From the NCBI GenBank assembly GCA_026709625.1, contig JAPOSR010000052.1, positions 1 through 64,000 on the forward strand: a DNA stretch of 64,000 nt, given 5' to 3'. This stretch comes from Chloroflexota bacterium. GTDB lineage: Bacteria > Chloroflexota > Anaerolineae > Aggregatilineales > Phototrophicaceae. Every line of letters begins with the position of its first letter. Position 1 is the stretch's first letter. A program made the position numbers and the translations under genes. Shown in pieces: positions 25,226 to 33,428 of the stretch. The notes below the pieces were generated by a model, which saw only the letters and a program-made list of their open reading frames with translations, was not told the DNA's origin and ran no database searches.

Positions 25226-26109
25226 ATTGGACGACCGAACAGGCAAATATGAATACGCGCGACATCGACAAGCTGCCGGCTTTGGAAGCGCTAAAATTGA
25301 TCAACCGCGAAGATGCCAAGGTTGCGGAGGCGGTGCGAGCGGCTCTGCCTGATATCGCGCGGGCGGTGGAGATGATTGTCGCGGCGCTGGCAGCCGGCGG
25401 ACGGCTCTTTTATGTCGGCGCGGGCACGAGCGGGCGACTGGGCATGCTGGACGCGGCAGAATGCGTGCCGACCTTCAGCGCGTCGCCCGAGCTGGTGCAG
25501 GGTGTGATTGCCGGCGGCGCAGAAGCCATGCTGCGGTCGATCGAAGGCGCGGAAGATAATCCAGCCGCAGCAGCGGACGACCTGCGAGCGAGACAGGTCG
25601 CCAGCGCGGATGTCGTTTGTGGCATTGCCGCGAGCGGTCGCACGCCCTATGTCATCGGCGCGTTGCGATTTGCCCGCAGCATCAACGCGCGCAGCATTGC
25701 CATCGCCTGCAACCAGGATGCGCCTGTCGCTGCCCTCGCCGATATCGCCATCAGCGTGGATGTCGGCCCCGAAGTCATCGCCGGCTCGACGCGCCTGAAA
25801 GCTGGCAGCGCGCAGAAAATGATCCTCAACATGCTCAGCACCGCCAGCATGATCGGCTTGGGCAAGGTCTATGGCAATTTAATGATCGATGTGAAAGTTA
25901 CCAATGCCAAGCTGCTGGCGAGGGCAATCGGGCTGGTCATGCGCCTGACTGGACTGGATGAAGCGGCGGCGCGGCAACTGCTCGAGTCGGCCAACAACGA
26001 AGTCAAAACAGCCGTGGCGATGCAGCGGCGAGGTCTGGACTATCCGCAAGCGCGGCAGTTGCTGGCAGAAGCGAAGGGCAGTTTGCGTCAGGCGCTTGGC
26101 GCGGGCTGA
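25222..26109 (+). CDS. murQ: N-acetylmuramic acid 6-phosphate etherase
   Basis: 295-residue SIS-domain enzyme that removes D-lactate from MurNAc 6-phosphate to give GlcNAc 6-phosphate. Motifs: FYVGAGTSGRLGMLDAAECV (S-G-R-L-G and the catalytic Glu region), VIAGGAEAMLRSIEGAEDN, CGIAASGRTPYVIGAL (SIS loop), EVIAGSTRLKAGSAQK and MILNMLSTASMIGLGKVYGN. Full length. The start ATG overlaps the kinase stop; ATG 25210 is also in frame. It is the last gene of the muropeptide operon. Convergent with the crotonase gene, 6 bp apart. Confidence 0.95.
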   Translation: MNWTTEQANMNTRDIDKLPALEALKLINREDAKVAEAVRAALPDIARAVEMIVAALAAGGRLFYVGAGTSGRLGMLDAAECVPTFSASPELVQGVIAGGAEAMLRSIEGAEDNPAAAADDLRARQVASADVVCGIAASGRTPYVIGALRFARSINARSIAIACNQDAPVAALADIAISVDVGPEVIAGSTRLKAGSAQKMILNMLSTASMIGLGKVYGNLMIDVKVTNAKLLARAIGLVMRLTGLDEAAARQLLESANNEVKTAVAMQRRGLDYPQARQLLAEAKGSLRQALGAG

Positions 26110-26115
26110 AGGCGT

Positions 26116-26904
26116 CTATTTGCCTGCCCAGTCGATTGGATATTGCTTGCTTAGCATGGCCTCGACCGCCCGCTGGAAGTCTGCTGTGCGGAAGAGCTGC
26201 GCCTGTGCCCAGGCTTCGATGCGCAATCCGCGCGGGTTGTCGGCGATGTCATTGATGACGCGCTTGGCATAGCCGACAGCCAGCGGCGCCGCAGCCACCA
26301 GCGACTCGACCAGCTGCGCCACGCCTGACTCGAGCTCGGCTTTGGGATAAACCGCGTTGAGCAAACCCCAGTCCAACGCGGCGGAGGCATCGATATGCCG
26401 CCCGGTCAAGACCAGGTCTTTGGCTCTTGCCACGCCGATCAGCTTGACCAAGCGCGTCGTGCCGCCAACATCAGGGATGATTCCCAGTCGCGTTTCTGGC
26501 AAGCCGAGCTTGGTGCGCTCGGCCGCGATGCGAAAGTCGCAGGCCAGCGCCAGCTCCAGAGCCATACCCAGGCAGTAGCCCTGCAGCACGCAAATGACCG
26601 GCAGCGACGACCGTTCAATCTGGTTGGCCAGCGCTTGATACCGCTCGGTCGTGGGAAAAAGATTGTCGCGCAGTCCCTCGTCAAGCGCGGGGAACTGATT
26701 TAGGTCGATGCCCGCCGAAAAGACCCGCCCCGCCCCACGCAGCAGCACAACGCGCGCGCCTTGTTGGTATTCGCGCTCAGCCCGGTCAAATGCCTGGCGA
26801 AGCTCAGCCTGCATCGCCTCGTTGATCGTGTTGCGCGCATCGGGGCGATTCAACGCAATCTCGAAGACCGCGCCCAACCGCCGCGATTTGACCAACTCGC
26901 TCAT
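26116..26904 (-). CDS. Enoyl-CoA hydratase/isomerase family protein (crotonase)
   Basis: 262-residue crotonase-fold protein acting on acyl-CoA. The oxyanion-hole segments are GRVFSAGIDLNQFP and VLQGYCLGMALELALACDFRIA, followed by FGLP-type KLGLPETRLGIIPDVGGT. The two catalytic Glu positions of hydratases appear partly conserved (CLGMALELAL, LPETRLGI), so hydratase or isomerase activity is possible. I chose ATG 26904, which overlaps the fabD stop by 4 bp. Its place behind rpmF and fabD hints at fatty-acid metabolism, but the specific step is unknown. Confidence 0.85.
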   Translation of the reverse strand: MSELVKSRRLGAVFEIALNRPDARNTINEAMQAELRQAFDRAEREYQQGARVVLLRGAGRVFSAGIDLNQFPALDEGLRDNLFPTTERYQALANQIERSSLPVICVLQGYCLGMALELALACDFRIAAERTKLGLPETRLGIIPDVGGTTRLVKLIGVARAKDLVLTGRHIDASAALDWGLLNAVYPKAELESGVAQLVESLVAAAPLAVGYAKRVINDIADNPRGLRIEAWAQAQLFRTADFQRAVEAMLSKQYPIDWAGK

Positions 26905-27851
26905 GCCTGCGCTGCCAAGAATGACTCCAGAGCCGGCGCTGAATCGATGTTGATGCGCTTTTTCTGGCGGTCTATGCGCCGCAGCAAGCCCGTCAACACC
27001 TTGCCAGCGCCGATTTCCACAAAGGTATGCGCGCCCGCGCAAAGCAAAGCCGTCATGGACTCGGCCCAGCGCACCGGCTGGGTCAGTTGTTGATTCAATT
27101 CCGCGCGAATTTGCTCGGTCGCATTCAATGGCTGGGCGCTCACATTGGCGATTACGGGGATGGCGGGCGTGGTGAATGCGGTGGCTTGCACAGCAGAGTC
27201 AAAATCAGCTTGCGCCGCCGACATCAGTGGTGAATGCGCCGCCACGCTGACTGCCAGCCGCAAAGCCCGCCGCGCGCCCGCCACTCGCGCCGCGTCAATC
27301 AGCTTTTCGACCGCTGGCGCATCACCCGAGACGACGGCTTGGCCAGGACAGTTGTCATTCGCCAACACGACTGTGCCGCCGCTTTCTCGTGTCACAGTCG
27401 AACAAAGCTCGCGAATGACCGCCATCTCCAAGCCCAATACCGCCGCCATCGCGCCCGGCTGCGCTTCGCCAGCCCGCTGCATCAAGCTGCCGCGCGCGCG
27501 CACCAATCGCAAACCGTCCGCAAAGTCCAGCGCGCCGGCCGCCGTCAACGCGCTCAGCTCGCCCAGACTGTGTCCAGCCATCCAGGCAGGCTGCGCCGCC
27601 GGCAGCAAATCGCTCAGGACACGCCAGATCGCCATGCTGGTTACATAAAGCGCCGGCTGGGTATTGGCTGTTTGGTCGAGCGCCGCAGGATTATTCCAAC
27701 ATATCGCCGACAGCGAAAAACCGAGAATCTCGTCGGCTTGCGCAAATGTGTCGCGAGCGATGGCATATCTACGCGCAAAGTCGGCGCCCATGCCCAAGGA
27801 TTGCGAGCCTTGACCGGGGAAGAGCGCCGCGGTCGCCTGCCAGTCGATCAT
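26901..27851 (-). CDS. fabD: Malonyl-CoA:acyl-carrier-protein transacylase
   Basis: 316-residue enzyme that loads malonyl onto ACP for type II fatty-acid synthesis. N-terminal FPGQGSQSLGMG, nucleophile in MAGHSLGEL (Ser95), downstream VLGLEMAVI and QAVVSGDAPAVE, HSPLMSAAQADF (catalytic His) and FVEIGAGKVLTGLLRR match the family in order. Start at ATG 27851; the longer frame to 27923 lacks homologous sequence. rpmF lies upstream on the same strand and a crotonase gene overlaps downstream, so rpmF-fabD-crotonase is likely one transcript from the promoter at 28160-28189. Confidence 0.94.
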   Translation of the reverse strand: MIDWQATAALFPGQGSQSLGMGADFARRYAIARDTFAQADEILGFSLSAICWNNPAALDQTANTQPALYVTSMAIWRVLSDLLPAAQPAWMAGHSLGELSALTAAGALDFADGLRLVRARGSLMQRAGEAQPGAMAAVLGLEMAVIRELCSTVTRESGGTVVLANDNCPGQAVVSGDAPAVEKLIDAARVAGARRALRLAVSVAAHSPLMSAAQADFDSAVQATAFTTPAIPVIANVSAQPLNATEQIRAELNQQLTQPVRWAESMTALLCAGAHTFVEIGAGKVLTGLLRRIDRQKKRINIDSAPALESFLAAQA

Positions 27852-27934
27852 ATCAGCCCAGGCGCGCAACAGCCGCAAAAAAGCCGCGCGCTGGCACGGC
27901 TCTGCTAGGCAGGACTGGGGCACAGCGAGCCGTC

Positions 27935-28120
27935 TTATTCATCGTCGACTGCGATGACCGGTTCATTGTTGTAAAATCCACAAAATGGGCAAACGCGGTG
28001 AGCGATATGATATTCGCCACAGTTTGCACATTCAACCAGGTGCTTCAGTTGCAAGGCGTCATGAGCGCGCCGGCGGTTGCGCCGCGACTTTGAGACCTTT
28101 CGCTTGGGAAGGGGGCCCAT
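27935..28120 (-). CDS. rpmF: 50S ribosomal protein L32
   Basis: 61-residue zinc-ribbon ribosomal protein. The N-terminus GPLPKRKVSKSRRNRRRAHD is the L32 signature (usually M-A-V-P-K-R-K-x-S-K). The zinc site is C-x2-C...C-x2-C in CANCGEYHIAHRVCPFCG. Start at ATG 28120, about 33 bp after the predicted transcription start. rpmF is often the first gene of fatty-acid clusters, as here with fabD downstream. Confidence 0.95.
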   Translation of the reverse strand: MGPLPKRKVSKSRRNRRRAHDALQLKHLVECANCGEYHIAHRVCPFCGFYNNEPVIAVDDE

Positions 28121-28124
28121 CTCT

Positions 28125-28153
28125 TTTAACTCCAACCATCAATCGTGCATAAT
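28125..28153 (+). promoter_or_regulatory. Candidate promoter for the fructosamine kinase gene
   Basis: TTTAAC (28125-28130), 17-bp spacer, CATAAT (28148-28153), 38 bp before ATG 28191. It overlaps the divergent rpmF leader. Confidence 0.35.
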
Positions 28154-28159
28154 TGAGCT

Positions 28160-28189
28160 AGTGTACAGGCGAGCGGGAGCATCTGTCAA
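28160..28189 (-). promoter_or_regulatory. Strong sigma-70 promoter for rpmF-fabD
   Basis: On the minus strand, consensus TTGACA (28189-28184), 18-bp spacer, TACACT (28165-28160). Predicted start near 28153, leaving a leader of about 33 bases to the rpmF ATG. Confidence 0.6.
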
Positions 28190-28190
28190 G

Positions 28191-29051
28191 ATGGCGATGC
28201 GCGCAGAACTCAAAGGCAAGATCGAACAAATCGCCGGGCAGACGATCCGCGCGGCACAGCCACTGACTGGCGGCAAGATCAGCCAGACTTTGCGCATCGA
28301 CCTGAACGATGGTGAATCGCTGGTGGCAAAAGTGGGGGACGGCAGCCATGATCTGCGCATCGAAGGCTTTATGCTGCGCTATCTGCGGTCGCACAGCCAG
28401 CTGCCTGTTCCCATCGTGCATCACGAGGCGCATGACCTGCTGCTGATGGAGTATATCGCGGGCGAAAGCCGCCTGGACGACCAGAGCCTGCGTCATCTGG
28501 GCCTTTTGCTGGCGACCTGCCACCAGATCACCTCGCCAGCATACGGGCTGGATCGAGATACATTGATCGGACCATTGCATCAGCCCAATGCGCCCAGCCC
28601 GGCCTGGATTCCGTTTTTCCGCGAGCAGCGGCTGCTGTACATGGTTGGGGTGGCGCGCGAGTCGGGGCGACTGCCGAGCGGGCTAGAAGTCCGTTTGCAG
28701 ACATTTGCTGATGCGCTGGCAAGTTATCTGGTCGAGCCTGACCAACCCGCGTTGATCCATGGCGACATGTGGCGGACGAATGTGCTCGCGCGCGGGGGAC
28801 GCGTCTGCGGCGTCATTGACCCGGCCTTGTATTTCGCGCATCACGAAGTGGAACTCGCCTATATGACACTCTTTGATGGCGTCGGCGAGGCGTTTTTCTC
28901 AGCCTATCAAGAGCAGGCCGCTATCGACAGTGACTTCTTCAAGGTGCGCCGGCATATCTACAACCTGTACCCGCTACTGGTGCATGTGACCATTTTCGGC
29001 GCGAAGTACCTGCCGCCCCTGCACGCGGCGCTGGAGCGATTTGGATTTTAA
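28191..29051 (+). CDS. Fructosamine kinase family protein
   Basis: 286-residue protein-kinase-like-fold enzyme of the FN3K family. It phosphorylates ketoamine (glycated) adducts so that they fall off proteins or small amines. Motifs: QPLTGGKISQTLRIDLNDG (N-lobe loop), LLLMEYIAG (hinge), PALIHGDMWRTNVLA (catalytic loop H-G-D-x-W-x-x-N) and GVIDPALYFAHHEVELAYM (metal-binding D-P-A-x-x-x-x-x-x-E). The ATG at 28191 follows a divergent promoter region shared with rpmF. The lysine operon lies downstream after a 300-base leader and is probably transcribed separately. Confidence 0.88.
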   Translation: MAMRAELKGKIEQIAGQTIRAAQPLTGGKISQTLRIDLNDGESLVAKVGDGSHDLRIEGFMLRYLRSHSQLPVPIVHHEAHDLLLMEYIAGESRLDDQSLRHLGLLLATCHQITSPAYGLDRDTLIGPLHQPNAPSPAWIPFFREQRLLYMVGVARESGRLPSGLEVRLQTFADALASYLVEPDQPALIHGDMWRTNVLARGGRVCGVIDPALYFAHHEVELAYMTLFDGVGEAFFSAYQEQAAIDSDFFKVRRHIYNLYPLLVHVTIFGAKYLPPLHAALERFGF

Positions 29052-29077
29052 GGTGACCGTTCGTCTGGATCCAACAT

Positions 29078-29099
29078 AGCTTGCAGGGCAAGGCAAGCT
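29078..29099. repeat. Perfect 7-bp inverted repeat after the fructosamine kinase gene
   Basis: AGCTTGC, 8-base loop, GCAAGCT. No T-run follows, so it is not a standard terminator; it could protect the 3' end or bind a regulator. Confidence 0.35.
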
Positions 29100-29218
29100 G
29101 CCTGGCAAAGCCAAATGGCTATTTCATTTGCATTTTCAAACTTTGTCATTTACAGCCTAGCCAAAGCTTTCGGGCTGCGCTAGAGTCGCGCCGATTGACG
29201 GCACGGTGGCGACAGCTT

Positions 29219-29266
29219 ATGCCCGCGCAATTTCGCAAGAAAGCCAAGAAGCCTTTCACCCACTGA
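29219..29266 (+). CDS. Lysine-rich leader peptide of the lysW operon
   Basis: Fifteen codons, MPAQFRKKAKKPFTH, ending at TGA 29264-29266. Four of the fifteen are Lys codons (29237, 29240, 29246, 29249). The frame ends one base before the 5' arm of a possible antiterminator and about 40 bases before a terminator. Upstream, a TAGAGT -10-like box (29191-29196) would start a transcript near 29203. The Shine-Dalgarno is weak (GGTGG about 10 bases upstream). I infer a ribosome-stalling sensor of charged tRNA-Lys: stalling on the Lys codons frees 29268-29274, while normal termination covers it. Confidence 0.55.
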   Translation: MPAQFRKKAKKPFTH

Positions 29267-29267
29267 A

Positions 29268-29317
29268 TTTGGGCGATTTTGCGCTGCCGAAGCAACACGA
29301 CCGCATACCCGTCCAAG
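29268..29317 (+). promoter_or_regulatory. Putative antiterminator of the lysine operon leader
   Basis: UUUGGGC (29268-29274) can pair with GUCCAAG (29311-29317; seven pairs, two of them G-U), with a possible inner UGCG/CGCA helix (29280-29283 with 29302-29305). The 3' arm is part of the terminator's left arm and loop, so the two folds exclude each other. Confidence 0.5.
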
Positions 29318-29330
29318 TGGCGGGTTTTTT
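29307..29330 (+). terminator. Rho-independent terminator/attenuator ahead of lysW
   Basis: Stem ACCCG/CGGGT plus CC/GG with one bulged T and an AAGT loop (29307-29325), running into six T residues (29325-29330). It lies 27 bp before lysW and after the Lys-rich leader frame, so it would act inside the lysine-operon leader rather than end the kinase transcript. Confidence 0.7.
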
Positions 29331-29357
29331 GTTGTACAGAACAGATAGGAGAAAATT

Positions 29358-29531
29358 ATGGATGCGCCACCGCTCTGCCCCGAATGCGATGCCGTGGTCT
29401 ATATCCCGGTTGATGCGATGGAAAATGAGCTGCTCGCCTGCGCCGAATGTGGCAGCGAGCTGGAGATCATGTGCCTGCGACCGCTCGAGCTCGCGCTTGC
29501 GCCCGAAGTCGAAGAAGATTGGGGCGAATAG
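29358..29531 (+). CDS. lysW: LysW amino-group carrier protein
   Basis: 57-residue acidic carrier protein. The C-terminal EDWGE is the LysW hallmark: the terminal Glu gamma-carboxyl is linked by LysX to the amino group of alpha-aminoadipate and carries it through phosphorylation, reduction and transamination. The N-terminal zinc ribbon has CPEC and CAEC pairs. An RBS-like AGGAG lies 7 bases before the ATG. It is short enough to be missed by automatic ORF calls. It is followed 5 bp later by lysX, and the operon order lysW-X-Y-Z-J-K-hcs confirms it. Confidence 0.95.
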   Translation: MDAPPLCPECDAVVYIPVDAMENELLACAECGSELEIMCLRPLELALAPEVEEDWGE

Positions 29532-29536
29532 CTGTC

Positions 29537-30415
29537 ATGCGCGTCGCTTTGCTGGTCACCCACATCCGCGCTGAAGAGAAGCTGCTGCTGGCGGCATTCA
29601 ACAAGCGCGGCATCAGCCCCGACATCATTCTCGACCGCGAGCTGAACTTTGAGCTGTCACGCGGCAGCGAACAGCTTGCGCCATCGGGCATCGCCTGGCA
29701 AGCCTACGACCTTGTCTTTGAGCGCTGTGTGAGCACCTCGCGCGGGATGTATGCGCTGGCTGTTCTCAATTGCTGGGGCGTCCGCACATTCAACACCTAT
29801 GAAACCGCCGCTGTCTGCGGAGACAAGCTGCGCACCAGCATCGCGCTGACCCGGCGCGGCATCCCCCAGCCGCATACGCGCGTGGCTTTCACCCCGCAAA
29901 GCGCGATGCAAGCGATCGAAGATGTCGCTTATCCGGCCGTGCTGAAGCCTGTGCTGGGCAGCTGGGGGCGGCTGCTGGCGCGCGTGCACAATCGCGACAG
30001 CGCCGAAGCCATCCTAGAGCACCGGCAGACGCTGGGCGATTACAACCACCATATCTATTATGTGCAGGAATATGTCGACAAGCCGGGCAGAGACATACGC
30101 GCTTTCGTGGTCGGCTCGCGCACTATCGCCGCCATCTACCGCGCTTCTAATCACTGGATCACCAATACTGCGCGAGGCGGACAAGCGATTAACTGTCCCA
30201 TCACGCCCGAGCTGGACGAGATCTGCGTCCGGGCGGCGCAGGCAGTCGGCGGTGGCATTTTGGCGATTGACCTGCTGGAAGACCCGCGAGGCGACTTTGT
30301 CGTGAACGAGATTAACCACACGATGGAATTCCGCAACAGCAGCAAGCCAACCGGCGTCGATATCGCGCAGGCAGCGATTGACTTCGTCGTTGACCAGATC
30401 GGCGCGCTAGCATGA
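29537..30415 (+). CDS. lysX: LysW--alpha-aminoadipate ligase LysX
   Basis: 292-residue RimK-like ATP-grasp ligase that joins the LysW C-terminal Glu to the amino group of alpha-aminoadipate. ATP-grasp elements: [19 protein letters not shown] (flexible glycine loop), [19 protein letters not shown] and [14 protein letters not shown] (metal-binding N-E-x-N). The substrate-recognition segment ARGGQAINC matches the G-G-x-x-x-N-C associated with LysX acting on aminoadipate rather than ArgX acting on glutamate. Start ATG 29537; the frame upstream overlaps lysW. The stop overlaps the lysY ATG (ATGA). Confidence 0.93.
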   Translation: MRVALLVTHIRAEEKLLLAAFNKRGISPDIILDRELNFELSRGSEQLAPSGIAWQAYDLVFERCVSTSRGMYALAVLNCWGVRTFNTYETAAVCGDKLRTSIALTRRGIPQPHTRVAFTPQSAMQAIEDVAYPAVLKPVLGSWGRLLARVHNRDSAEAILEHRQTLGDYNHHIYYVQEYVDKPGRDIRAFVVGSRTIAAIYRASNHWITNTARGGQAINCPITPELDEICVRAAQAVGGGILAIDLLEDPRGDFVVNEINHTMEFRNSSKPTGVDIAQAAIDFVVDQIGALA

Positions 30416-31437
30416 CGCGCGTCAGCATTCTAGGCGGCAGCGGCTATACCGGCGGCGAACTGCTGCGTCTGCTGCACTTCCATCCGCAGGTCGATGTCGC
30501 GCAGGTCACCAGCCGCGAGCAAGCGGGGCGCTATGTTCACAGCGCGCACCCCAACCTGCGCGATGTCTGTCGACTGCAATTCGTACACCCCGATGCGCTG
30601 GAAGCCGCCGATTTGCTCTTCCTGGCGCTGCCACATGGCCGGTCGGCGCGGGGCATCGAAAGGTATGCCGCGCTCGCCCCAAAGATTATCGACCTGTCGG
30701 CTGATTTTCGCCTGAACAGCGCAGAAACCTATCGGGGCTGGTATGGAGAAGCCCACGCTGCGCCAGACTGGCTGGACCAGTTCATCTATGGCTTGCCAGA
30801 GCTCAACCGCGAGCGACTGCGCGGCGCGGATTTTGTCAGCGGAGTCGGCTGCAATGCCACTGCTGTGAACCTGGCGCTGCTGCCGCTGGTAGCAAGCGGC
30901 TTGCTGGAGCGCGCGGCCATCGAGATCAAAGTCGGGTCGTCCGAAGGCGGCAACAAACCCAATGCCGGCTCGCATCATCCCATCCGCAGCGGCGCCGTCC
31001 GCACCTATCGCGCCACCCGGCATCGGCATCGCGCAGAAGTCGCAATGACGCTGGGGGCAGACCTGCCCATACACTTCGCCGTCACAGCGATTGAAATGGT
31101 GCGCGGCGTGCATCTGCTGGCACATTGTCAACTGGCAAAAACGCTGACCGAGCGTGATATCTGGCGGCTGTACCGCGGACGCTATCGCGTGGAACCGTTC
31201 GTGCGTCTGGTCAGCGGTCGAGTCGGCATGCATCGTCTGCCCGAGCCGCGCGTGGTGGCTGGCACAAATTATTGCGATATCGGCTTTGAGCTGGACGCGG
31301 ACGGGCGGCACTTGGTGGTTATCGCGGCGCTCGACAACCTGGGCAAGGGCGCGGCCGGCAGCGCTGTGCAGTGCCTCAACCTGATGCTGGGCTATGAAGA
31401 AACGACCGGGCTGCATTTCCCGGGCATCTACCCCTGA
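30412..31437 (+). CDS. lysY: LysW-gamma-L-alpha-aminoadipyl-6-phosphate reductase (ArgC family)
   Basis: 341-residue NADPH-dependent semialdehyde dehydrogenase of the ArgC/LysY family. NADP-binding loop [16 protein letters not shown] at the N-terminus, LALPHGRSA, the catalytic cysteine in [37 protein letters not shown] and the C-terminal [18 protein letters not shown]. It reduces the acyl phosphate made by LysZ. Coupled to lysX by a 4-bp overlap and 6 bp before lysZ. ArgC-type N-acetylglutamyl phosphate reductase would be the alternative, but the LysW context argues for LysY. Confidence 0.92.
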   Translation: MTRVSILGGSGYTGGELLRLLHFHPQVDVAQVTSREQAGRYVHSAHPNLRDVCRLQFVHPDALEAADLLFLALPHGRSARGIERYAALAPKIIDLSADFRLNSAETYRGWYGEAHAAPDWLDQFIYGLPELNRERLRGADFVSGVGCNATAVNLALLPLVASGLLERAAIEIKVGSSEGGNKPNAGSHHPIRSGAVRTYRATRHRHRAEVAMTLGADLPIHFAVTAIEMVRGVHLLAHCQLAKTLTERDIWRLYRGRYRVEPFVRLVSGRVGMHRLPEPRVVAGTNYCDIGFELDADGRHLVVIAALDNLGKGAAGSAVQCLNLMLGYEETTGLHFPGIYP

Positions 31438-31443
31438 GGTGGA

Positions 31444-32256
31444 ATGATGAAGCATAATGGTCTGCTTATCGTCAAAGTCGGCGGCGGCGCAGGCATCGAC
31501 ATAGAAGCGGTCTGTGATGATCTGGCGAGGCTGTCTGCCGAAAGGCCGCTGCTGGTCGTGCATGGCGTCAGCGAGACGATGAACCGCCTCTGCGCCGAGC
31601 GCGGCATCCAAACGCAAATGCTGACATCGCCAGGCGGCCACAGTTCGCGCTATACGCCACCTGCCCTGCGCGATGTCTATGTACAGGCGGCAGAAGCGGA
31701 AAATGCGCGGTTGGTTGCCGGGCTGCGCGCGCGCGCCGTGTCGACAGCTGGCTTTGTCGGGGCTGCTGTCGCCATAAACGCGCAACGCAAAGTCGCCATC
31801 CGCGCCGTGCTGAATGGGCGGGCGCGCATCGTGCGCGATGATCACAGCGGCAAAATCCACAACGTCGATACACAGCCGCTGTTGGACGCGCTGCAGGCTG
31901 GTCATGTGCCAGTGCTGCCGCCGATGGCAAACAGCGCCGATGGCTTGCTGAATGTCGATGGCGACCGGGCTGGCGCGGCGGTGGCTGGCGCGCTGGCGGC
32001 GCAGGCCTATCTCATCCTGAGCAATGTGCGCGGGCTCTATCGCAACTTCCCAGACGAAATGTCCTTTGTCGCCCAAGTGCCGATGACCCAATTGGATGAG
32101 GCGTCTGAATGGGCGCAGGGACGGATGAAGCGCAAGGTGCTGGCTGCGCAGGAAGCGCTGGCGGCTGGCGTGCCAATGGTCATCATCGGCGATGGACGCG
32201 CGGCGAAACCTGTTGCGCGGGCATTGGCTGGCGCAGGAACGAGGTTTACAGCATGA
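31444..32256 (+). CDS. lysZ: LysW-aminoadipate kinase (ArgB family)
   Basis: 270-residue amino-acid-kinase fold protein that phosphorylates the side-chain carboxyl of LysW-bound aminoadipate. N-terminal IVKVGGGAGID (phosphate loop), LLVVHGVSETMN (LysZ-type version of the G-G-G/H-G loop), VNVDGDRAGAAVAGALAA-type core and YLILSNVRGLYRNFPD. The C-terminal K-R-K-V-L-A-A segment (GRMKRKVLAAQEAL) holds the usual Met-Lys ATP contact. An RBS-like GAGGTGG precedes the ATG. The stop overlaps the lysJ start. Confidence 0.92.
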   Translation: MMKHNGLLIVKVGGGAGIDIEAVCDDLARLSAERPLLVVHGVSETMNRLCAERGIQTQMLTSPGGHSSRYTPPALRDVYVQAAEAENARLVAGLRARAVSTAGFVGAAVAINAQRKVAIRAVLNGRARIVRDDHSGKIHNVDTQPLLDALQAGHVPVLPPMANSADGLLNVDGDRAGAAVAGALAAQAYLILSNVRGLYRNFPDEMSFVAQVPMTQLDEASEWAQGRMKRKVLAAQEALAAGVPMVIIGDGRAAKPVARALAGAGTRFTA

Positions 32257-33428
32257 TGGATGCTGCCACGATCGTGAGGCTGGAAAACCGCCATGGCTCT
32301 GGCGCCTATGGCAAGCGACCGACAGCGCTGGTCAAAGGACAAGGCCTTTATGTCTGGGATGCAAACGGCAACCGCTATCTGGATGCGACCAGTGGACAAG
32401 GCGTGGCGGCGCTGGGGCATTGTCACCCGGCTGTGGTCGCCGCCATCCAAGCGCAGGCCAGCCAGCTCATCACCGCGCAAGAATCGTTTTACAACGACCG
32501 GCGCGCCGAGCTGTATCCCCTGCTGGCCAGCTTGACTCCGGGCGATCTCGACCAATTCTTTCTTTGCAACAGCGGCGCAGAAGCGATCGAGGGCGCGCTG
32601 AAAGTGGCTATGCTGCTGACGGGCCGCGCTGGCGTTGTAGCGGCAAAACGGTCGTTCCATGGCCGAACGACTGGTGCCCTGTCCATGACCTGGACGCAAA
32701 AATACCGCAAGCCATTCATGGGCTGGCTGCCGGCGGCGACGCACGTCGCCTACAACGACATCGCCGCGGCGCACGCTGCCATCACCGACGCGACAGCCGC
32801 TGTCGTGGTCGAGCCGGTGCAAGGTGAAGGCGGCGTGCATCCAGCCAGTCCAGCCTATTTGCAGGCTTTGCGCCAGCGCTGTGATGAAACAGGAGCCATG
32901 CTGGTCGTGGACGAGATCCAGACCGGCTTTGGGCGCACGGGCAGCATGTTTGGGTTTGAAAAAGCGCGCATTCTGCCCGATATCATCGCGCTGGGCAAGG
33001 CGCTCGCGGGCGGGCTGCCTATGGGAGCTGTCGGCTGGCGGTCTGCGCACGGGCAGATCCCCCGCGCCAGCCATGGCAGCACATTTGGCGGCAATCCACT
33101 GGCTTGCGCGGCAGCTATCGCGGCGCTGCGCGCAATCCACGAGCTGCGGCTGCCCGACCATGCTTCGCAAACCGGCGCATGGATGATGGATGAGCTGCGA
33201 GCGGCGAATTTGCGCGGCGCGCGAGAGGTGCGCGGACGCGGCTTGATGATCGGCATCGAATTGCGTGGGCGGGTTACGCCGACGCTTAAGGCATTGCAAG
33301 AGCGCGGCATCCTCGCGCTGCCAGCTGGGGCAACCACGTTGCGGCTGCTGCCACCGCTGATTATCACGCGCGATGAATTGGCGATTGTGCGCGATGCCAT
33401 CACCGAAGCGCTGGGCCAAGCCGGATGA
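32253..33428 (+). CDS. lysJ: LysW-gamma-L-lysine aminotransferase (class III, ArgD-like)
   Basis: 391-residue PLP enzyme that aminates LysW-aminoadipate semialdehyde to LysW-lysine. Motifs: YLDATSGQGVAALGHCHPAV, FLCNSGAEAIEGALK (PLP-phosphate), KRSFHGRTTGALS, VVVEPVQGEGG, LVVDEIQTGFGRTG (Asp binding the pyridine N) and IIALGKALAGGLPMGAV (Schiff-base Lys). The ATG at 32253 overlaps the lysZ stop (ATGA). The next gene, lysK, overlaps its stop. The enzyme could also serve ornithine synthesis if a LysW arginine branch exists, but no argX-like gene is seen here. Confidence 0.92.
   Translation: MMDAATIVRLENRHGSGAYGKRPTALVKGQGLYVWDANGNRYLDATSGQGVAALGHCHPAVVAAIQAQASQLITAQESFYNDRRAELYPLLASLTPGDLDQFFLCNSGAEAIEGALKVAMLLTGRAGVVAAKRSFHGRTTGALSMTWTQKYRKPFMGWLPAATHVAYNDIAAAHAAITDATAAVVVEPVQGEGGVHPASPAYLQALRQRCDETGAMLVVDEIQTGFGRTGSMFGFEKARILPDIIALGKALAGGLPMGAVGWRSAHGQIPRASHGSTFGGNPLACAAAIAALRAIHELRLPDHASQTGAWMMDELRAANLRGAREVRGRGLMIGIELRGRVTPTLKALQERGILALPAGATTLRLLPPLIITRDELAIVRDAITEALGQAG

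Noticed and set aside
29052..29357. Lysine riboswitch or T-box in the lysW leader
   Set aside because: I looked for the T-box word (AGGGTGG-ACCGCG type) and L-box core and found neither; the Lys-rich frame plus alternative hairpins explain the leader better.
30430..32091. Long minus-strand open frame opposite lysY/lysZ (553 codons)
   Set aside because: GC-rich antisense shadow; the plus strand carries clear ArgC- and ArgB-family motifs and the minus frame shows none.
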